Source: Clostridia bacterium | Lineage (GTDB): Bacteria; Bacillota; Sulfobacillia; SLMV01 | Reading direction: 5' to 3' | Length of the DNA: 32,237 nt | NCBI GenBank assembly: GCA_003551365.1 | Contig: PUMM01000094.1 | Coordinates: 1 to 32,237 of the forward strand | In this document: piece by piece, positions 6,963 to 15,444 of the stretch | Layout of the letters: every line of letters begins with the position of its first letter | How positions within the stretch are numbered: the first letter of the stretch is position 1 | Program-made: the position numbers and the translations under genes | The notes under the pieces: generated by a model | Told to the model about the DNA's origin: nothing | Databases searched by the model: none | The model's input: only the letters and a program-made list of their open reading frames with translations

Positions 6963-8162
6963 ATGTACAGCAACCTGCAGAGAATGATCGAACGTACTGA
7001 GATCATGCGCAGACAGGAGGGTGTGCTGCGAGGGGTCTTTGATGCGTGGGCTTACCATGAGGTGGCGGTGCCTGTTCTGACGGATCACGAGTTGTTCCGT
7101 CAACAGAAGCCGCTTCCTTCTTCTTCGATGTACAAGATGATCGATGCTGATGGAGAGGTGTTGGTTCTGCGCCCCGACATGACTGCCCCCGTGGCTCAGA
7201 TGGCGGCTGAGCAATGGCGACACGTGCCCCGCCCTCTTCGTCTCTCCTATTTTGGCGAGGTGTTCCGACGGCGCATCAATGGCCGGGGGGCGCGAACTAT
7301 CCCCCAGGCCGGGGTAGAACTCCTGGGGGCAGGCGAACCGGAGTCAGATGCAGAGATGATGGCCATGGCAGCGGATGCACTCGAATCGCTTGGAGTGAGA
7401 CAGTTCCAGATAAACCTCGGCCACAATGGGCTCCTGGCGGAGTTGTCCGAGGTGCTGGATCTTTCCAGTGCGGAGTCTGCGGAGCTGCGGACTGCGCTCG
7501 CCGACCATGATCTGGTCAGTGCTCGGCGGTTGATTGAAGGGCGAAGCCATAGTCAGCTTACTGAACCGCTTCTCAGAATTTTTGCGCCGGGAGAGGCGGC
7601 AGATCACCTGTCGCTGTTGGAGGAGCTGGGACGCTCTTTATGCGGGCTGGCCCACTTGCAGCGCATCTTTTCGGCCACGATTGACCTGGGCCTTCGCAAG
7701 AACGTACAGGTTGATGTCTCTCTGGCGGGCGATTTTGCGTACTACACTGGAGCCATATTTGAGGTGTACTGTCCGGTGACCGGTGCTCGCCTGGGGGGCG
7801 GAGGCCGATACGATGAACTCCTCGGCAGCCTGGGCTCACCCGAGCCGGCCACAGGATTTGCCCTGGATTTACAGGAGCTATCCCGGGTTCCTTTGTCGTC
7901 GGAGAGTGATGCGGTGAAGCAGCGGCAGATGTGTCTGGTGGTGGCAGATGAATCCCGCCGGCAGCGAGCCAACCAGCGAGCTGAAGAGCTGAGAGCTGAG
8001 GGGTATCGCGCGGTCGTACAAATATTATGCGGAGCGGTTGATGAGGGCGAAGTGCATTCCTGGGCCCACACCCGCGGGTTTGACGCCTTCTGCGTGCTGG
8101 ATGGAACCCGGGATGGCGAAACCCTCATAGAGGTATGCCATGACGGGAGTTGGTCTGGATGA
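6963..8162 (+). CDS. hisZ: ATP phosphoribosyltransferase regulatory subunit HisZ
   Basis: HisZ is a histidyl-tRNA-synthetase-like protein without aminoacylation activity. It forms a complex with the short form of HisG and confers activity and histidine feedback. The 399-residue product has class II synthetase core features: VLRPDMTAPVAQM (motif 2 region), LRLSYFGEVFRR, and the GARLGGGGRYDELL segment late in the protein. The ORF is open to an ATG at 6942, but that codon precedes the gaggaga ribosome-binding site at 6944-6950, so the ATG at 6963 is preferred. It is the first gene of the his operon and overlaps hisG by 4 nt. Confidence 0.92.
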   Translation: MYSNLQRMIERTEIMRRQEGVLRGVFDAWAYHEVAVPVLTDHELFRQQKPLPSSSMYKMIDADGEVLVLRPDMTAPVAQMAAEQWRHVPRPLRLSYFGEVFRRRINGRGARTIPQAGVELLGAGEPESDAEMMAMAADALESLGVRQFQINLGHNGLLAELSEVLDLSSAESAELRTALADHDLVSARRLIEGRSHSQLTEPLLRIFAPGEAADHLSLLEELGRSLCGLAHLQRIFSATIDLGLRKNVQVDVSLAGDFAYYTGAIFEVYCPVTGARLGGGGRYDELLGSLGSPEPATGFALDLQELSRVPLSSESDAVKQRQMCLVVADESRRQRANQRAEELRAEGYRAVVQILCGAVDEGEVHSWAHTRGFDAFCVLDGTRDGETLIEVCHDGSWSG

Positions 8163-8848
8163 ATGAGCGCTCGATCTGTACGTTGGCACTTCCCAAGGGA
8201 AGGTTGCTGGAGCCGTCAGTGGACGTGCTGAGAGCCATTGGCATCCCGTCCGGGGCGATGGAGGAAATCGGAAGACGACTCTGTGTGTCCGACCACGAAA
8301 ACGGGTTTCGATATCTACTCGTCCGCCCATCCGATGTCGTTACCTATGTGTCGGAGGGAGTTGCGGATCTGGGGATCGTTGGTAAGGATACCCTGCTGGA
8401 GGATGCCGGTTCAGTGTACGAGTTGTACGATCTCGGATTTGGTCGATGCCATCTCGCGGTCGCGGCAGAGAAAGAGCTGGCCGACCGCTACCGGGATGAC
8501 CCGGGGAGTCTCTATCGATCAATGGGCTCCACTCTGCGTATTGCGACGAAGTACCCGAAGACTACCGAGCATCATTTTCGCCAGTACCGGACCCCCACTC
8601 ATATCATTGCTCTGCGCGGGAGTGTGGAGCTGGCGCCTCTGGTAGGGCTTGCCGATGTAATCGTGGATTTAGTATCTTCGGGTCGTACTCTGAAGGCCAA
8701 CCAGCTGTCTGAGGTGGAGTTTTTGGCCGACATCACTGCACGGCTTATTGCCAATCCGGTGAGCCTGAAAGTGCACCGACGAATCGGGACGCTACTTGAG
8801 CCTTTGCGCCGCATGGCAGAGGCGGGAAAGGATGAGCCCGGATGCTGA
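8159..8848 (+). CDS. hisG: ATP phosphoribosyltransferase, short form
   Basis: HisG catalyses the first, committed step of histidine synthesis: ATP plus PRPP to phosphoribosyl-ATP. The 229-residue product is the short form lacking the C-terminal regulatory domain, consistent with hisZ upstream. It has the N-terminal LALPKGRLLEPS, the ADLGIVGKDTL segment, and the PRPP-binding DLVSSGRTLKAN loop. The ATG at 8159 overlaps the hisZ stop (ATGA) and is preceded by gggag at 8145-8149. A TTG at 8150 is in frame but too close to that site. Confidence 0.95.
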   Translation: MNERSICTLALPKGRLLEPSVDVLRAIGIPSGAMEEIGRRLCVSDHENGFRYLLVRPSDVVTYVSEGVADLGIVGKDTLLEDAGSVYELYDLGFGRCHLAVAAEKELADRYRDDPGSLYRSMGSTLRIATKYPKTTEHHFRQYRTPTHIIALRGSVELAPLVGLADVIVDLVSSGRTLKANQLSEVEFLADITARLIANPVSLKVHRRIGTLLEPLRRMAEAGKDEPGC

Positions 8849-10131
8849 GGCGGTATACGGAGACAGAGTTTGTGGAGCGATTCCTGCAGAGAGACCGCGG
8901 ACTCACCTGGGATCTTTCGGTGGAGACCAGAGTTAGCGAAATTCTCCGCAGCGTGCGGGAAGATGGAGATCCCGTGGTCTATGAGTATGCCAGCATGTTC
9001 GATGGAGTATCCGATCTAAGGGAGCGCGGCCTTGCAGTGGATGCCGATGCCATTGCCCGGGGGCCGGACCTGCTCTCTGATGAGCTGGTCGATGCCCTGC
9101 AGGTGGCCATTGCCAACTTGCGCAGATTTCACGCGCGTGAGGCTTACGGCAGTTGGTGGGACGCCCGGGACGATGGAACTATAGTCGGGCAGAAAGTCAT
9201 GCCGATGAAAAGAGCGGGAATTTACGTCCCGGGCGGACGTGCCGCCTATCCTTCCTCGCTTCTGATGGGAGCTGTTCCGGCTCAGGTCGCCGGCGTAAAA
9301 GATCTGGTGGTATGTAGTCCGCCGGGCCCGGACGGCGAAGTGAACCCCCTCATTCTTGCTGCCGCCGCCCTGCTGGGCATCGAGAAGGTGTTCCGCATCG
9401 GGGGAGCGCAGGCGATTGCCGCCATGGCCTTCGGTACTGACAGTGTGCCGCCGGCCGATATCATCTGCGGGCCAGGAAACATATATGTCACTGAGGCAAA
9501 GAGATTGGTGTACGGTGTGGTGGAGATTGATTCGTTGGCCGGGCCTTCGGAGCTGGCAGTAATAGCCGATGATACGGCAGACAGCGCCACCGTGGCGGCC
9601 GACCTGGTGGCACAGGCCGAGCACGATCCCGAGGCGGGTGTGTTTCTGTTCACCGAAGATGCTCATCTGGCCGAGGATGTGTCGGCCAGAGTAGCGGAGC
9701 AGGTGAGCAATATGGAGCGCGAGGAGATCGCCCGGGCCGCGGTGGAAAACGAGTCGGCCACAGTTGTGGCTTCGGAGAACCGTCTGTGGGAGCTGATCAA
9801 CCGCCTGGCTCCCGAGCATCTGTCCATACGCATGCAAAACGCAACGGAGAAGCTTGCCGAGGTGCGTAACGTGGGTGCAGTGTTCATTGGCCCTCTAACG
9901 GCGGTGGCATTTGGGGACTACACTGCGGGCGTCAATCATGTTCTACCCACGGCCGGCACTGCCCGGTTTGGCTCTCCGCTGGGTGTGGAGTCATTCATGA
10001 AACGAACCAACGTCCTGCAGATGTCGGAGGCGGGTTTTGCCCGACTGGCACGCCCGACGGAAGTGTTTGCGCGTGCCGAGGGACTCGCTGCCCACGCCGA
10101 CTCCATCGCCATCAGGAGGGATCGCGAATGA
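8842..10131 (+). CDS. hisD: Histidinol dehydrogenase
   Basis: HisD oxidises L-histidinol to L-histidine in two NAD-dependent, zinc-assisted steps, the last two of the pathway. The 429-residue product is full length. It includes GIYVPGGRAAYPSS, GPGNIYVTEAKR, the zinc-site regions GPSELAV and AEHD, and the catalytic Glu-His pair in LAPEHLSI. It starts at an ATG at 8842, overlapping the hisG stop by 7 nt, and ends overlapping hisC by 4 nt. Being third in the operon, it should be co-translated with its neighbours. Confidence 0.97.
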   Translation: MLRRYTETEFVERFLQRDRGLTWDLSVETRVSEILRSVREDGDPVVYEYASMFDGVSDLRERGLAVDADAIARGPDLLSDELVDALQVAIANLRRFHAREAYGSWWDARDDGTIVGQKVMPMKRAGIYVPGGRAAYPSSLLMGAVPAQVAGVKDLVVCSPPGPDGEVNPLILAAAALLGIEKVFRIGGAQAIAAMAFGTDSVPPADIICGPGNIYVTEAKRLVYGVVEIDSLAGPSELAVIADDTADSATVAADLVAQAEHDPEAGVFLFTEDAHLAEDVSARVAEQVSNMEREEIARAAVENESATVVASENRLWELINRLAPEHLSIRMQNATEKLAEVRNVGAVFIGPLTAVAFGDYTAGVNHVLPTAGTARFGSPLGVESFMKRTNVLQMSEAGFARLARPTEVFARAEGLAAHADSIAIRRDRE

Positions 10132-11132
10132 TGAGGTTGCACTTCAATGAAAACCCTTATGGTCTATCGCCGGATATCATGAGCGCTGCGCTGGAAGAGG
10201 CCCGCGAGTTGGATTTGCAGTTCTACCCGGATCAGGAAGCGCCGGAACTGCGTCGGGCCCTGGCCGAATATGCTGGTGTCTCTGAGGACCAGCTTATGAT
10301 CTCCAACGGGTCGGATGACATGATCCAGCTGTTGTTTCTGGCCCACATGCACGAGGTGGAGCGAGTGGTCATCCCCGTGCCCACCTTTGGAATGTACCGG
10401 GTCCTCGGTGAGATCATGGGTCTCGAGATTGTAGAAATACCTCTGACGGAAGACTTTGAACTTGATGTGGCCGGCCTCAGTCGGGCCATAGACCAGGCTC
10501 CCTCAGTGGTTGTTATCTGTCATCCGAACAATCCCACGGGGAATTACTTCTCCGCGGCCGACATTGATTCCATATGTGCCACCGATGCTCGTCTCATTGC
10601 TGTGGACGAAGCCTACTACGAATTTGGTGGATGCAGCATGGTGGATGCAACCAGCCGGGATCCTCGAGTGGTAGTAATACGCACGCTGTCGAAAGCCTTC
10701 GGAGTGGCAGCTCTGCGGATAGGTTATCTGGTGGGGCATCCCGATAAGGTGGCGGAGATTGACTCCGTTCGCCAGCCGTTTAACCTAAGTGCTGTGAGCC
10801 AAGCCATGGCCTGCACGGTAGTACAGAATGCGGACATACAGCTGGAGACCGTGGATGAGTTGCTCCGCGGCCGCGAGATGATGCGCAGGGATCTGGAGGG
10901 CATTCCGGGACTTACGACGCTCTCGAGCGAGGCAAACTTCTTCCTGGTGCGAGTCGATCAAGGCACATTCGGCATGGACGCTGGACGGATTGCGGCTGAA
11001 CTAAAGGAACGCGGAATCCTCATTCGCCACTTCCCGAACTTGCCCGAATTCTTGCGGGTTACCGTCGGACTGCCGGAACAGTCCGCCGCGCTGCAGGATG
11101 CGCTCAATGACCTGCGCCGGCAGGTGGATTGA
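10128..11132 (+). CDS. hisC: Histidinol-phosphate aminotransferase
   Basis: HisC is a PLP enzyme that converts imidazole acetol phosphate to histidinol phosphate using glutamate. The 334-residue product contains the substrate-side NENPYG motif right at its N-terminus (residues 7-12), the CHPNNPTGNYF segment, the AVDEAYYEF strand, and the PLP Schiff-base lysine K189 in RTLSKAFG. It is shorter at the N-terminus than many HisC proteins, which usually carry 20-30 residues before the NENP motif. The ATG at 10128 has a strong aggaggg site and overlaps the hisD stop, so the start is firm. Confidence 0.95.
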   Translation: MMRLHFNENPYGLSPDIMSAALEEARELDLQFYPDQEAPELRRALAEYAGVSEDQLMISNGSDDMIQLLFLAHMHEVERVVIPVPTFGMYRVLGEIMGLEIVEIPLTEDFELDVAGLSRAIDQAPSVVVICHPNNPTGNYFSAADIDSICATDARLIAVDEAYYEFGGCSMVDATSRDPRVVVIRTLSKAFGVAALRIGYLVGHPDKVAEIDSVRQPFNLSAVSQAMACTVVQNADIQLETVDELLRGREMMRRDLEGIPGLTTLSSEANFFLVRVDQGTFGMDAGRIAAELKERGILIRHFPNLPEFLRVTVGLPEQSAALQDALNDLRRQVD

Positions 11133-11133
11133 T

Positions 11134-11721
11134 ATGCGAAAGGGAGAGTGCGCACGCGAGACGAGCGAGACGCGGATCTGGGTCAGTCTGGATCTGGACG
11201 AGCCGGGTGAAGCCAGTCCGCAGACCGGCATTGCATTTTTTGACCACATGCTCACGGCCATGGCGTTTCACGGCGCCATGACCCTGCAGGTTTCCGGCGA
11301 GGGAGATCTGCAGGTGGACGGGCACCATCTCGTTGAGGATGTGGGTCTGTGCATAGGGCGGGCCTTGCGCGATGCGCTGGCAGTTGATGAGGCAATTGAG
11401 CGATTTGGTCACGCGGTCATCCCCATGGATGAAAGTCTTGTAGCAGCGACCGTTGATCTCAGCGGACGTCCATTTTTCGCAGGTGATCTGTCGATGTCCG
11501 CCCGGGCCTTCGGGGCATTTCACACTGATCTGGTGCCCGAGTTCTTCCGTGCGTTCTGTGTGGGGGGCGGGGTTACCATGCATCTGAGATCTCTGGCTGG
11601 CGGCAATGCACATCATATGTGTGAGGCTGCATTCAAGGGGACCGGGCGCGCGCTCCGGCTCGCTGTGCGGCCAATTGCAGGTGGCAATGTTCCCTCCACC
11701 AAGGGAGTTATTGACCGTTGA
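11134..11721 (+). CDS. hisB: Imidazoleglycerol-phosphate dehydratase
   Basis: HisB dehydrates imidazole glycerol phosphate, a manganese-dependent step. The 195-residue product is the monofunctional form without a fused histidinol-phosphatase domain. It shows FFDHMLTAMAFHG, HHLVEDVGLCIG and GGNAHHMCEAAFKG, which supply the metal-binding histidines and glutamates. The frame is open into hisC, but the family start MRK matches the ATG at 11134, one base after the hisC stop; the only SD-like sequence is a modest caggtgg. No separate histidinol-phosphate phosphatase gene lies in this operon. Confidence 0.95.
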   Translation: MRKGECARETSETRIWVSLDLDEPGEASPQTGIAFFDHMLTAMAFHGAMTLQVSGEGDLQVDGHHLVEDVGLCIGRALRDALAVDEAIERFGHAVIPMDESLVAATVDLSGRPFFAGDLSMSARAFGAFHTDLVPEFFRAFCVGGGVTMHLRSLAGGNAHHMCEAAFKGTGRALRLAVRPIAGGNVPSTKGVIDR

Positions 11722-12353
11722 TTGCGATAATAGATTATGGGCTGAATAATGTGCGCAGCGTTGCCAATGCTCTGGGTCGGCTCAACGTGAAGTACGTCAT
11801 AGCCTCTGAACCGACTCCTCTGCAGCGGGCCGACGGTGTCATTCTCCCGGGTGTGGGAGCTTTTGCTGCTGGAATGTGCGCGATGCGGGCCGCTGGTCTG
11901 GACGACGCCCTCCGGGAGGCAGCACAGCGCGTTCCGGTGCTGGGCATATGCCTGGGGATGCAGATGTTGGCTGCCAGCAGTGACGAAGCGCCGGGCGGCG
12001 AGGCTGGATTGGGGATAATCAACCGTCGTGCCAATCGATTGCCGCGGGGAGTCAAAGTGCCGCACGTCGGCTGGAACCGTGTGCAGATCCTGCAGTCGAC
12101 ATGTCTTCTGCGTGATCTGGGGGAGGCCCCCTATATGTACTTCACCCATTCCTACTATCTCCCCCCTGCAGAGAACGACAGTGATCTGGCCGTTACAGAG
12201 TACGGCGTGAGATTCGCCAGCGTCCTGAGAGAAGGCAATATCTGGGGTGTGCAGTTTCATCCAGAAAAGAGCGGACATTATGGCAGCCGGTTGCTGCGCA
12301 ATTTCGTGCGGCTCGCCGGGAGGTGTGAAGATGAAAGTCATCCCAGCGATTGA
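11718..12353 (+). CDS. hisH: Imidazole glycerol phosphate synthase, glutaminase subunit
   Basis: HisH is the glutamine amidotransferase that feeds ammonia to HisF. The 211-residue product has the class I triad: nucleophile C78 in GICLGMQML, and H181 with E183 in FHPEK. The start is a TTG at 11718 that overlaps the hisB stop as TTGA, with aagggag at 11702-11707 as ribosome-binding site. The first residues IAIIDYGLNNVRSV match the family N-terminus exactly, so the unusual start is well supported. Its end overlaps hisA by 23 nt. Confidence 0.95.
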   Translation: MIAIIDYGLNNVRSVANALGRLNVKYVIASEPTPLQRADGVILPGVGAFAAGMCAMRAAGLDDALREAAQRVPVLGICLGMQMLAASSDEAPGGEAGLGIINRRANRLPRGVKVPHVGWNRVQILQSTCLLRDLGEAPYMYFTHSYYLPPAENDSDLAVTEYGVRFASVLREGNIWGVQFHPEKSGHYGSRLLRNFVRLAGRCEDESHPSD

Positions 12354-13050
12354 TATCCGGGGCGGACGTTGTGTGCGGCTAGCGCGAGGAGATTTTGCCC
12401 GAGAAACTGAGTTTTCTGATGACCCACCTTCAGTGGCCCGGCAGTGGGTGAAATGGGGCGCCGAGCTGATTCATGTGGTCGACCTGGACGGGGCACGGAC
12501 CGGCCGTATGAGCAACCTCGCGACGATCCGTCAGATAGCAGATTCGGGGGCGTCACTGCAGGTGGGGGGAGGTATTCGAACTTTAGAGGCAGCCCGGCGC
12601 CTGTTTGATGCCGGAGCTCAACGGGTCATTGTGGGCACAGCTGCCGTCGAGAACCCGGAGATACTAAGAGAACTGGTGAGAGAGTTTGGCTGCCGCGTGA
12701 TAGTGGGAGTGGATTGCCGCGGTGGGCGAGTGGCGGTGGAAGGATGGCAGACGGACACCGATCTCGAGGCGCGCAGTTTTTGTGGCAATCTGGTGGATAT
12801 GGGTATAGAACGGGTGATTGTGACTGACATTGATCGCGATGGAATGCTTTCCGGCCCCAACGTGTCACTGTTGGGTGAGGTGCTGAGCACCGGTGTGCGC
12901 GTGATTGCCTCGGGTGGTGTCGGGGCTCTGGAGCATCTGGCGGAACTGCGTGACTTGGCGCGCCGTGAGCCCCGTCTGGAAGGTGTCATAGTGGGCCGGG
13001 CTCTGTACGACGGGTCTCTGGCACCGGAGACAGTACTCGGCGTTGATTGA
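12331..13050 (+). CDS. hisA: ProFAR isomerase HisA
   Basis: HisA isomerises ProFAR to PRFAR by an Amadori rearrangement on a (beta/alpha)8 barrel. The 239-residue product begins MKVIPAIDIRGGRCVRL, giving the first catalytic aspartate (D8). It carries the phosphate-binding VGGGIR loop and VGVDCRGGRVAVEGW with the second aspartate. The frame is open upstream inside hisH, but the ATG at 12331 has a good gggaggtg site and fits the family. It is followed 18 nt later by hisF. Confidence 0.96.
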   Translation: MKVIPAIDIRGGRCVRLARGDFARETEFSDDPPSVARQWVKWGAELIHVVDLDGARTGRMSNLATIRQIADSGASLQVGGGIRTLEAARRLFDAGAQRVIVGTAAVENPEILRELVREFGCRVIVGVDCRGGRVAVEGWQTDTDLEARSFCGNLVDMGIERVIVTDIDRDGMLSGPNVSLLGEVLSTGVRVIASGGVGALEHLAELRDLARREPRLEGVIVGRALYDGSLAPETVLGVD

Positions 13051-13068
13051 GAGGGAGGGAGATCGACG

Positions 13069-13833
13069 ATGCTGCCCAAGAGAATCATCCCGTGCCTGGA
13101 TGTTGCGGACGGTCGGGTGGTGAAGGGAGTCAATTTCGTTGAACTGCGGGACGCGGGTGATCCGCAGGAACTGGCTGCCGTTTACTCGGAGGCCGGTGCG
13201 GATGAGCTGGTCTTTCTGGACATATCGGCCACCGTTCAGAAGAGGAGAACAATGCTTGAATGGGTGGCAGATGTAGCAGCTGAGGTATCAATTCCTCTCA
13301 CGGTGGGGGGTGGGATCGAAGCCCCGGAGCACGTGAGAGATATTCTCCGGGCTGGCGCGGACAAGGTTTCGATCAACACGGCAGCGGTTCGAGATCCTGC
13401 ATTAATAGATAGGGCTGCCGCCCAATTTGGCCGACAGTGCATAGTAGTGGCAATCGATGCGCTCCGGCAGGAGGATGCTGAAGGCCTTTCATGGGAGGTG
13501 AGAACCCATGGTGGGTCACGGTCCGCGGGTATGGATGCGTTGGAGTGGGCCGAACGTGCTGTCGATCTGGGCGCTGGCGAGCTCCTGGTGACAAGTGTGG
13601 ATCGCGATGGCACCACTGGAGGGTATGATGTCGAACTGATTGCCGAGCTCAATGCACGGGTTCCGGTTCCCATAATTGCCTCGGGGGGAGCGGGTGGTCC
13701 TCGGGACATGATGGCGGCTTTTGCGGCCGGGGCCGACGCGGCGCTGGCGGCCAGCATCTTCCATTATGGGACCTGGTCGATACAGGATGTCAAGGAGTTT
13801 CTGTCAGAGGCCGGTGTGGTGGTGCGGTTGTGA
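13069..13833 (+). CDS. hisF: Imidazole glycerol phosphate synthase, cyclase subunit
   Basis: HisF uses ammonia delivered by HisH to convert PRFAR to imidazole glycerol phosphate and AICAR. The 254-residue barrel opens [20 protein letters not shown] with catalytic D11. It has the second catalytic aspartate in VVAIDALRQ and the [10 protein letters not shown] and ASGGAGG phosphate loops. The ATG at 13069 follows gagggagggag at 13051-13061. It overlaps hisIE by 4 nt. Confidence 0.97.
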   Translation: MLPKRIIPCLDVADGRVVKGVNFVELRDAGDPQELAAVYSEAGADELVFLDISATVQKRRTMLEWVADVAAEVSIPLTVGGGIEAPEHVRDILRAGADKVSINTAAVRDPALIDRAAAQFGRQCIVVAIDALRQEDAEGLSWEVRTHGGSRSAGMDALEWAERAVDLGAGELLVTSVDRDGTTGGYDVELIAELNARVPVPIIASGGAGGPRDMMAAFAAGADAALAASIFHYGTWSIQDVKEFLSEAGVVVRL

Positions 13834-14450
13834 GCTTTGCCATTGATGATGTGAGGTTTGATGAGGATGGATTGGTACCGGTTGTCGTGCAGCGTGCCGC
13901 TGACAGGCAGATTCTGACTCTGGCCTACGCCAACAGGGAGGCTGTCGAACTGACCATAGAGACGGGGCGGGCGCACTTTTTCAGTCGGAGTCGCGGCGAG
14001 CTGTGGGATAAGGGGGCCACGTCCGGAAATTGGCAGCGCGTGCTGGAGATTCGAGGCGACTGCGATGCGGATGCCTGCCTGTATTTGGTAGAAACGGCAG
14101 GTCCTGCCTGCCATACCGGCGCGGACAGCTGCTTCCACCATTCCCTCTGGGCGCAGGATGACGTGACCGGGTGGGATATTGCGATTCTGGCTGAGCTGCA
14201 CCGCGTAATCGAGTCCCGGCGGGATGCGAATCCGGAGGAATCCTATGTGGCCGGGCTGCTGCAGGGTGAACGTGAACTGGTTCTTCGTAAGATAGGAGAA
14301 GAGGCAATTGAGGTAATTCTTGCCGCCGATCTGGACGATCAGCTGGTTGAGGAGGTCGCCGACCTTCTGTTTCATCTCTTCGTGGTGCTGGCCCGGGAGG
14401 GACGAGATCCGGGTGAGGTGCTGGCCGCCCTGCGCCGCCGTAGATCCTGA
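13830..14450 (+). CDS. hisIE: Bifunctional PR-AMP cyclohydrolase / PR-ATP pyrophosphatase
   Basis: A fusion of HisI and HisE that carries out the second and third steps of histidine synthesis. In the 206-residue product, residues about 1-115 are the cyclohydrolase, with the zinc-binding DCDADAC and [14 protein letters not shown] motifs. Residues about 118-200 are the helical MazG-like pyrophosphatase, with [11 protein letters not shown] and [10 protein letters not shown]. The start is a GTG at 13830 overlapping the hisF stop (GTGA). It is the last his gene. The 81 nt to noc show no clear terminator or promoter. Confidence 0.96.
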   Translation: MSFAIDDVRFDEDGLVPVVVQRAADRQILTLAYANREAVELTIETGRAHFFSRSRGELWDKGATSGNWQRVLEIRGDCDADACLYLVETAGPACHTGADSCFHHSLWAQDDVTGWDIAILAELHRVIESRRDANPEESYVAGLLQGERELVLRKIGEEAIEVILAADLDDQLVEEVADLLFHLFVVLAREGRDPGEVLAALRRRRS

Positions 14451-14531
14451 GGTCCCGCATTTGTTCTAACTCAGGGAGGAAAGCGCACTGCCTTTGGGGA
14501 AATCGAGGTTTATGAGGGAGGAGGTCCGTCC

Positions 14532-15428
14532 ATGATACGGGACTGGTTTGCTCGTGCTCGGGATTCGACCAGTGATGGTTCGGCGCCTGAGATCAGGGAA
14601 GTCAAGGTGGACGATATTGCGAGCAGCCCGTATCAGCCGCGCCGGGCTTTCGGTGAGGAACAGCTGAGGGAACTGGCCGATTCTATCAGCCAGGTTGGTG
14701 TCATTGAACCGGTGCTGGTGCGGCGATCACCCAAGGGTGAGGGGCAGTATCAGCTGGTGGTCGGAGAGCGACGGGTGCGGGCCTGCCGACTGGCCGGACT
14801 GGAGCGAGTGCCGGCGGTGGTTCGCGATGTGGACGATGAACAGGTGGCTCTGCTCGGCCTGACCGAGAATCTGCAGAGAGAGGACCTCCATTTCATCGAG
14901 GAGGCGGAGGCTTTCCGTCGAATCATCGATGAATTTGGCTTGACGCAGGGGGAGGTAGCCCGGCGCCTGGGCATGAAGCAGTCGACGATATCGAATAAGC
15001 TGCGCCTTCTCACGCTCGATCAGGATCTGCGGAGGACGCTCCGGGTTAGCGGGCTTGGTGAGCGGCACGCGCGTGCGCTGCTGCGCCTACCCGAGGCAGC
15101 TGCGCAGCGGGAAGTGCTGGCATGGGCAGTGGAGGGGGAGGTATCGGTCCGACAGATGGATGCGATGGTGGAGCGGGTTCTCACGGGGGAGGATGAGAGA
15201 AGCCCCAGGCGTCAGCGGGTAACGCGATTTGCGCGGGATTTGCGGATATACCTCAATTCCCTGAACGATACAGTTGAGATGATGCGCGAATCCGGGTTGA
15301 AGGTTGACGTCGAGCGGGCGGACCGGGAGGAGTCGTATGAGGTGGTCATTCGCATAGCGAAGGACGGGATGCGTTCGGATGTGGCGGACTCCGGCGATGA
15401 AGCGCGGGGCGATGACACCGGGGCCTGA
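14532..15428 (+). CDS. noc: Nucleoid occlusion protein Noc (ParB/CTPase family)
   Basis: Noc is a ParB-family CTP switch that loads at NBS sites, spreads, and tethers DNA to the membrane to block division over the chromosome. The 298-residue product has a short N-terminal stretch MIRDWFARAR that could form the amphipathic membrane helix, CTP-site motifs including GERR at 78-81 and ENLQRED at 112-118, and a helix-turn-helix. At positions reported to separate Noc from ParB specificity it has Q150, K156, T161 and R178, close to the Noc set (Q, K, K, R) and unlike ParB. The ATG follows gggaggagg. The neighbours parA and parB are the usual partners, and an exact NBS lies at 6356-6369. Confidence 0.9.
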   Translation: MIRDWFARARDSTSDGSAPEIREVKVDDIASSPYQPRRAFGEEQLRELADSISQVGVIEPVLVRRSPKGEGQYQLVVGERRVRACRLAGLERVPAVVRDVDDEQVALLGLTENLQREDLHFIEEAEAFRRIIDEFGLTQGEVARRLGMKQSTISNKLRLLTLDQDLRRTLRVSGLGERHARALLRLPEAAAQREVLAWAVEGEVSVRQMDAMVERVLTGEDERSPRRQRVTRFARDLRIYLNSLNDTVEMMRESGLKVDVERADREESYEVVIRIAKDGMRSDVADSGDEARGDDTGA

Positions 15429-15444
15429 GATTGGGGGAGATGTG

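Noticed and set aside
11613-12341. 242-codon minus-strand open frame
   Set aside because: Antisense to hisB and hisH, which have full catalytic motifs; no domain or ribosome-binding site supports it.
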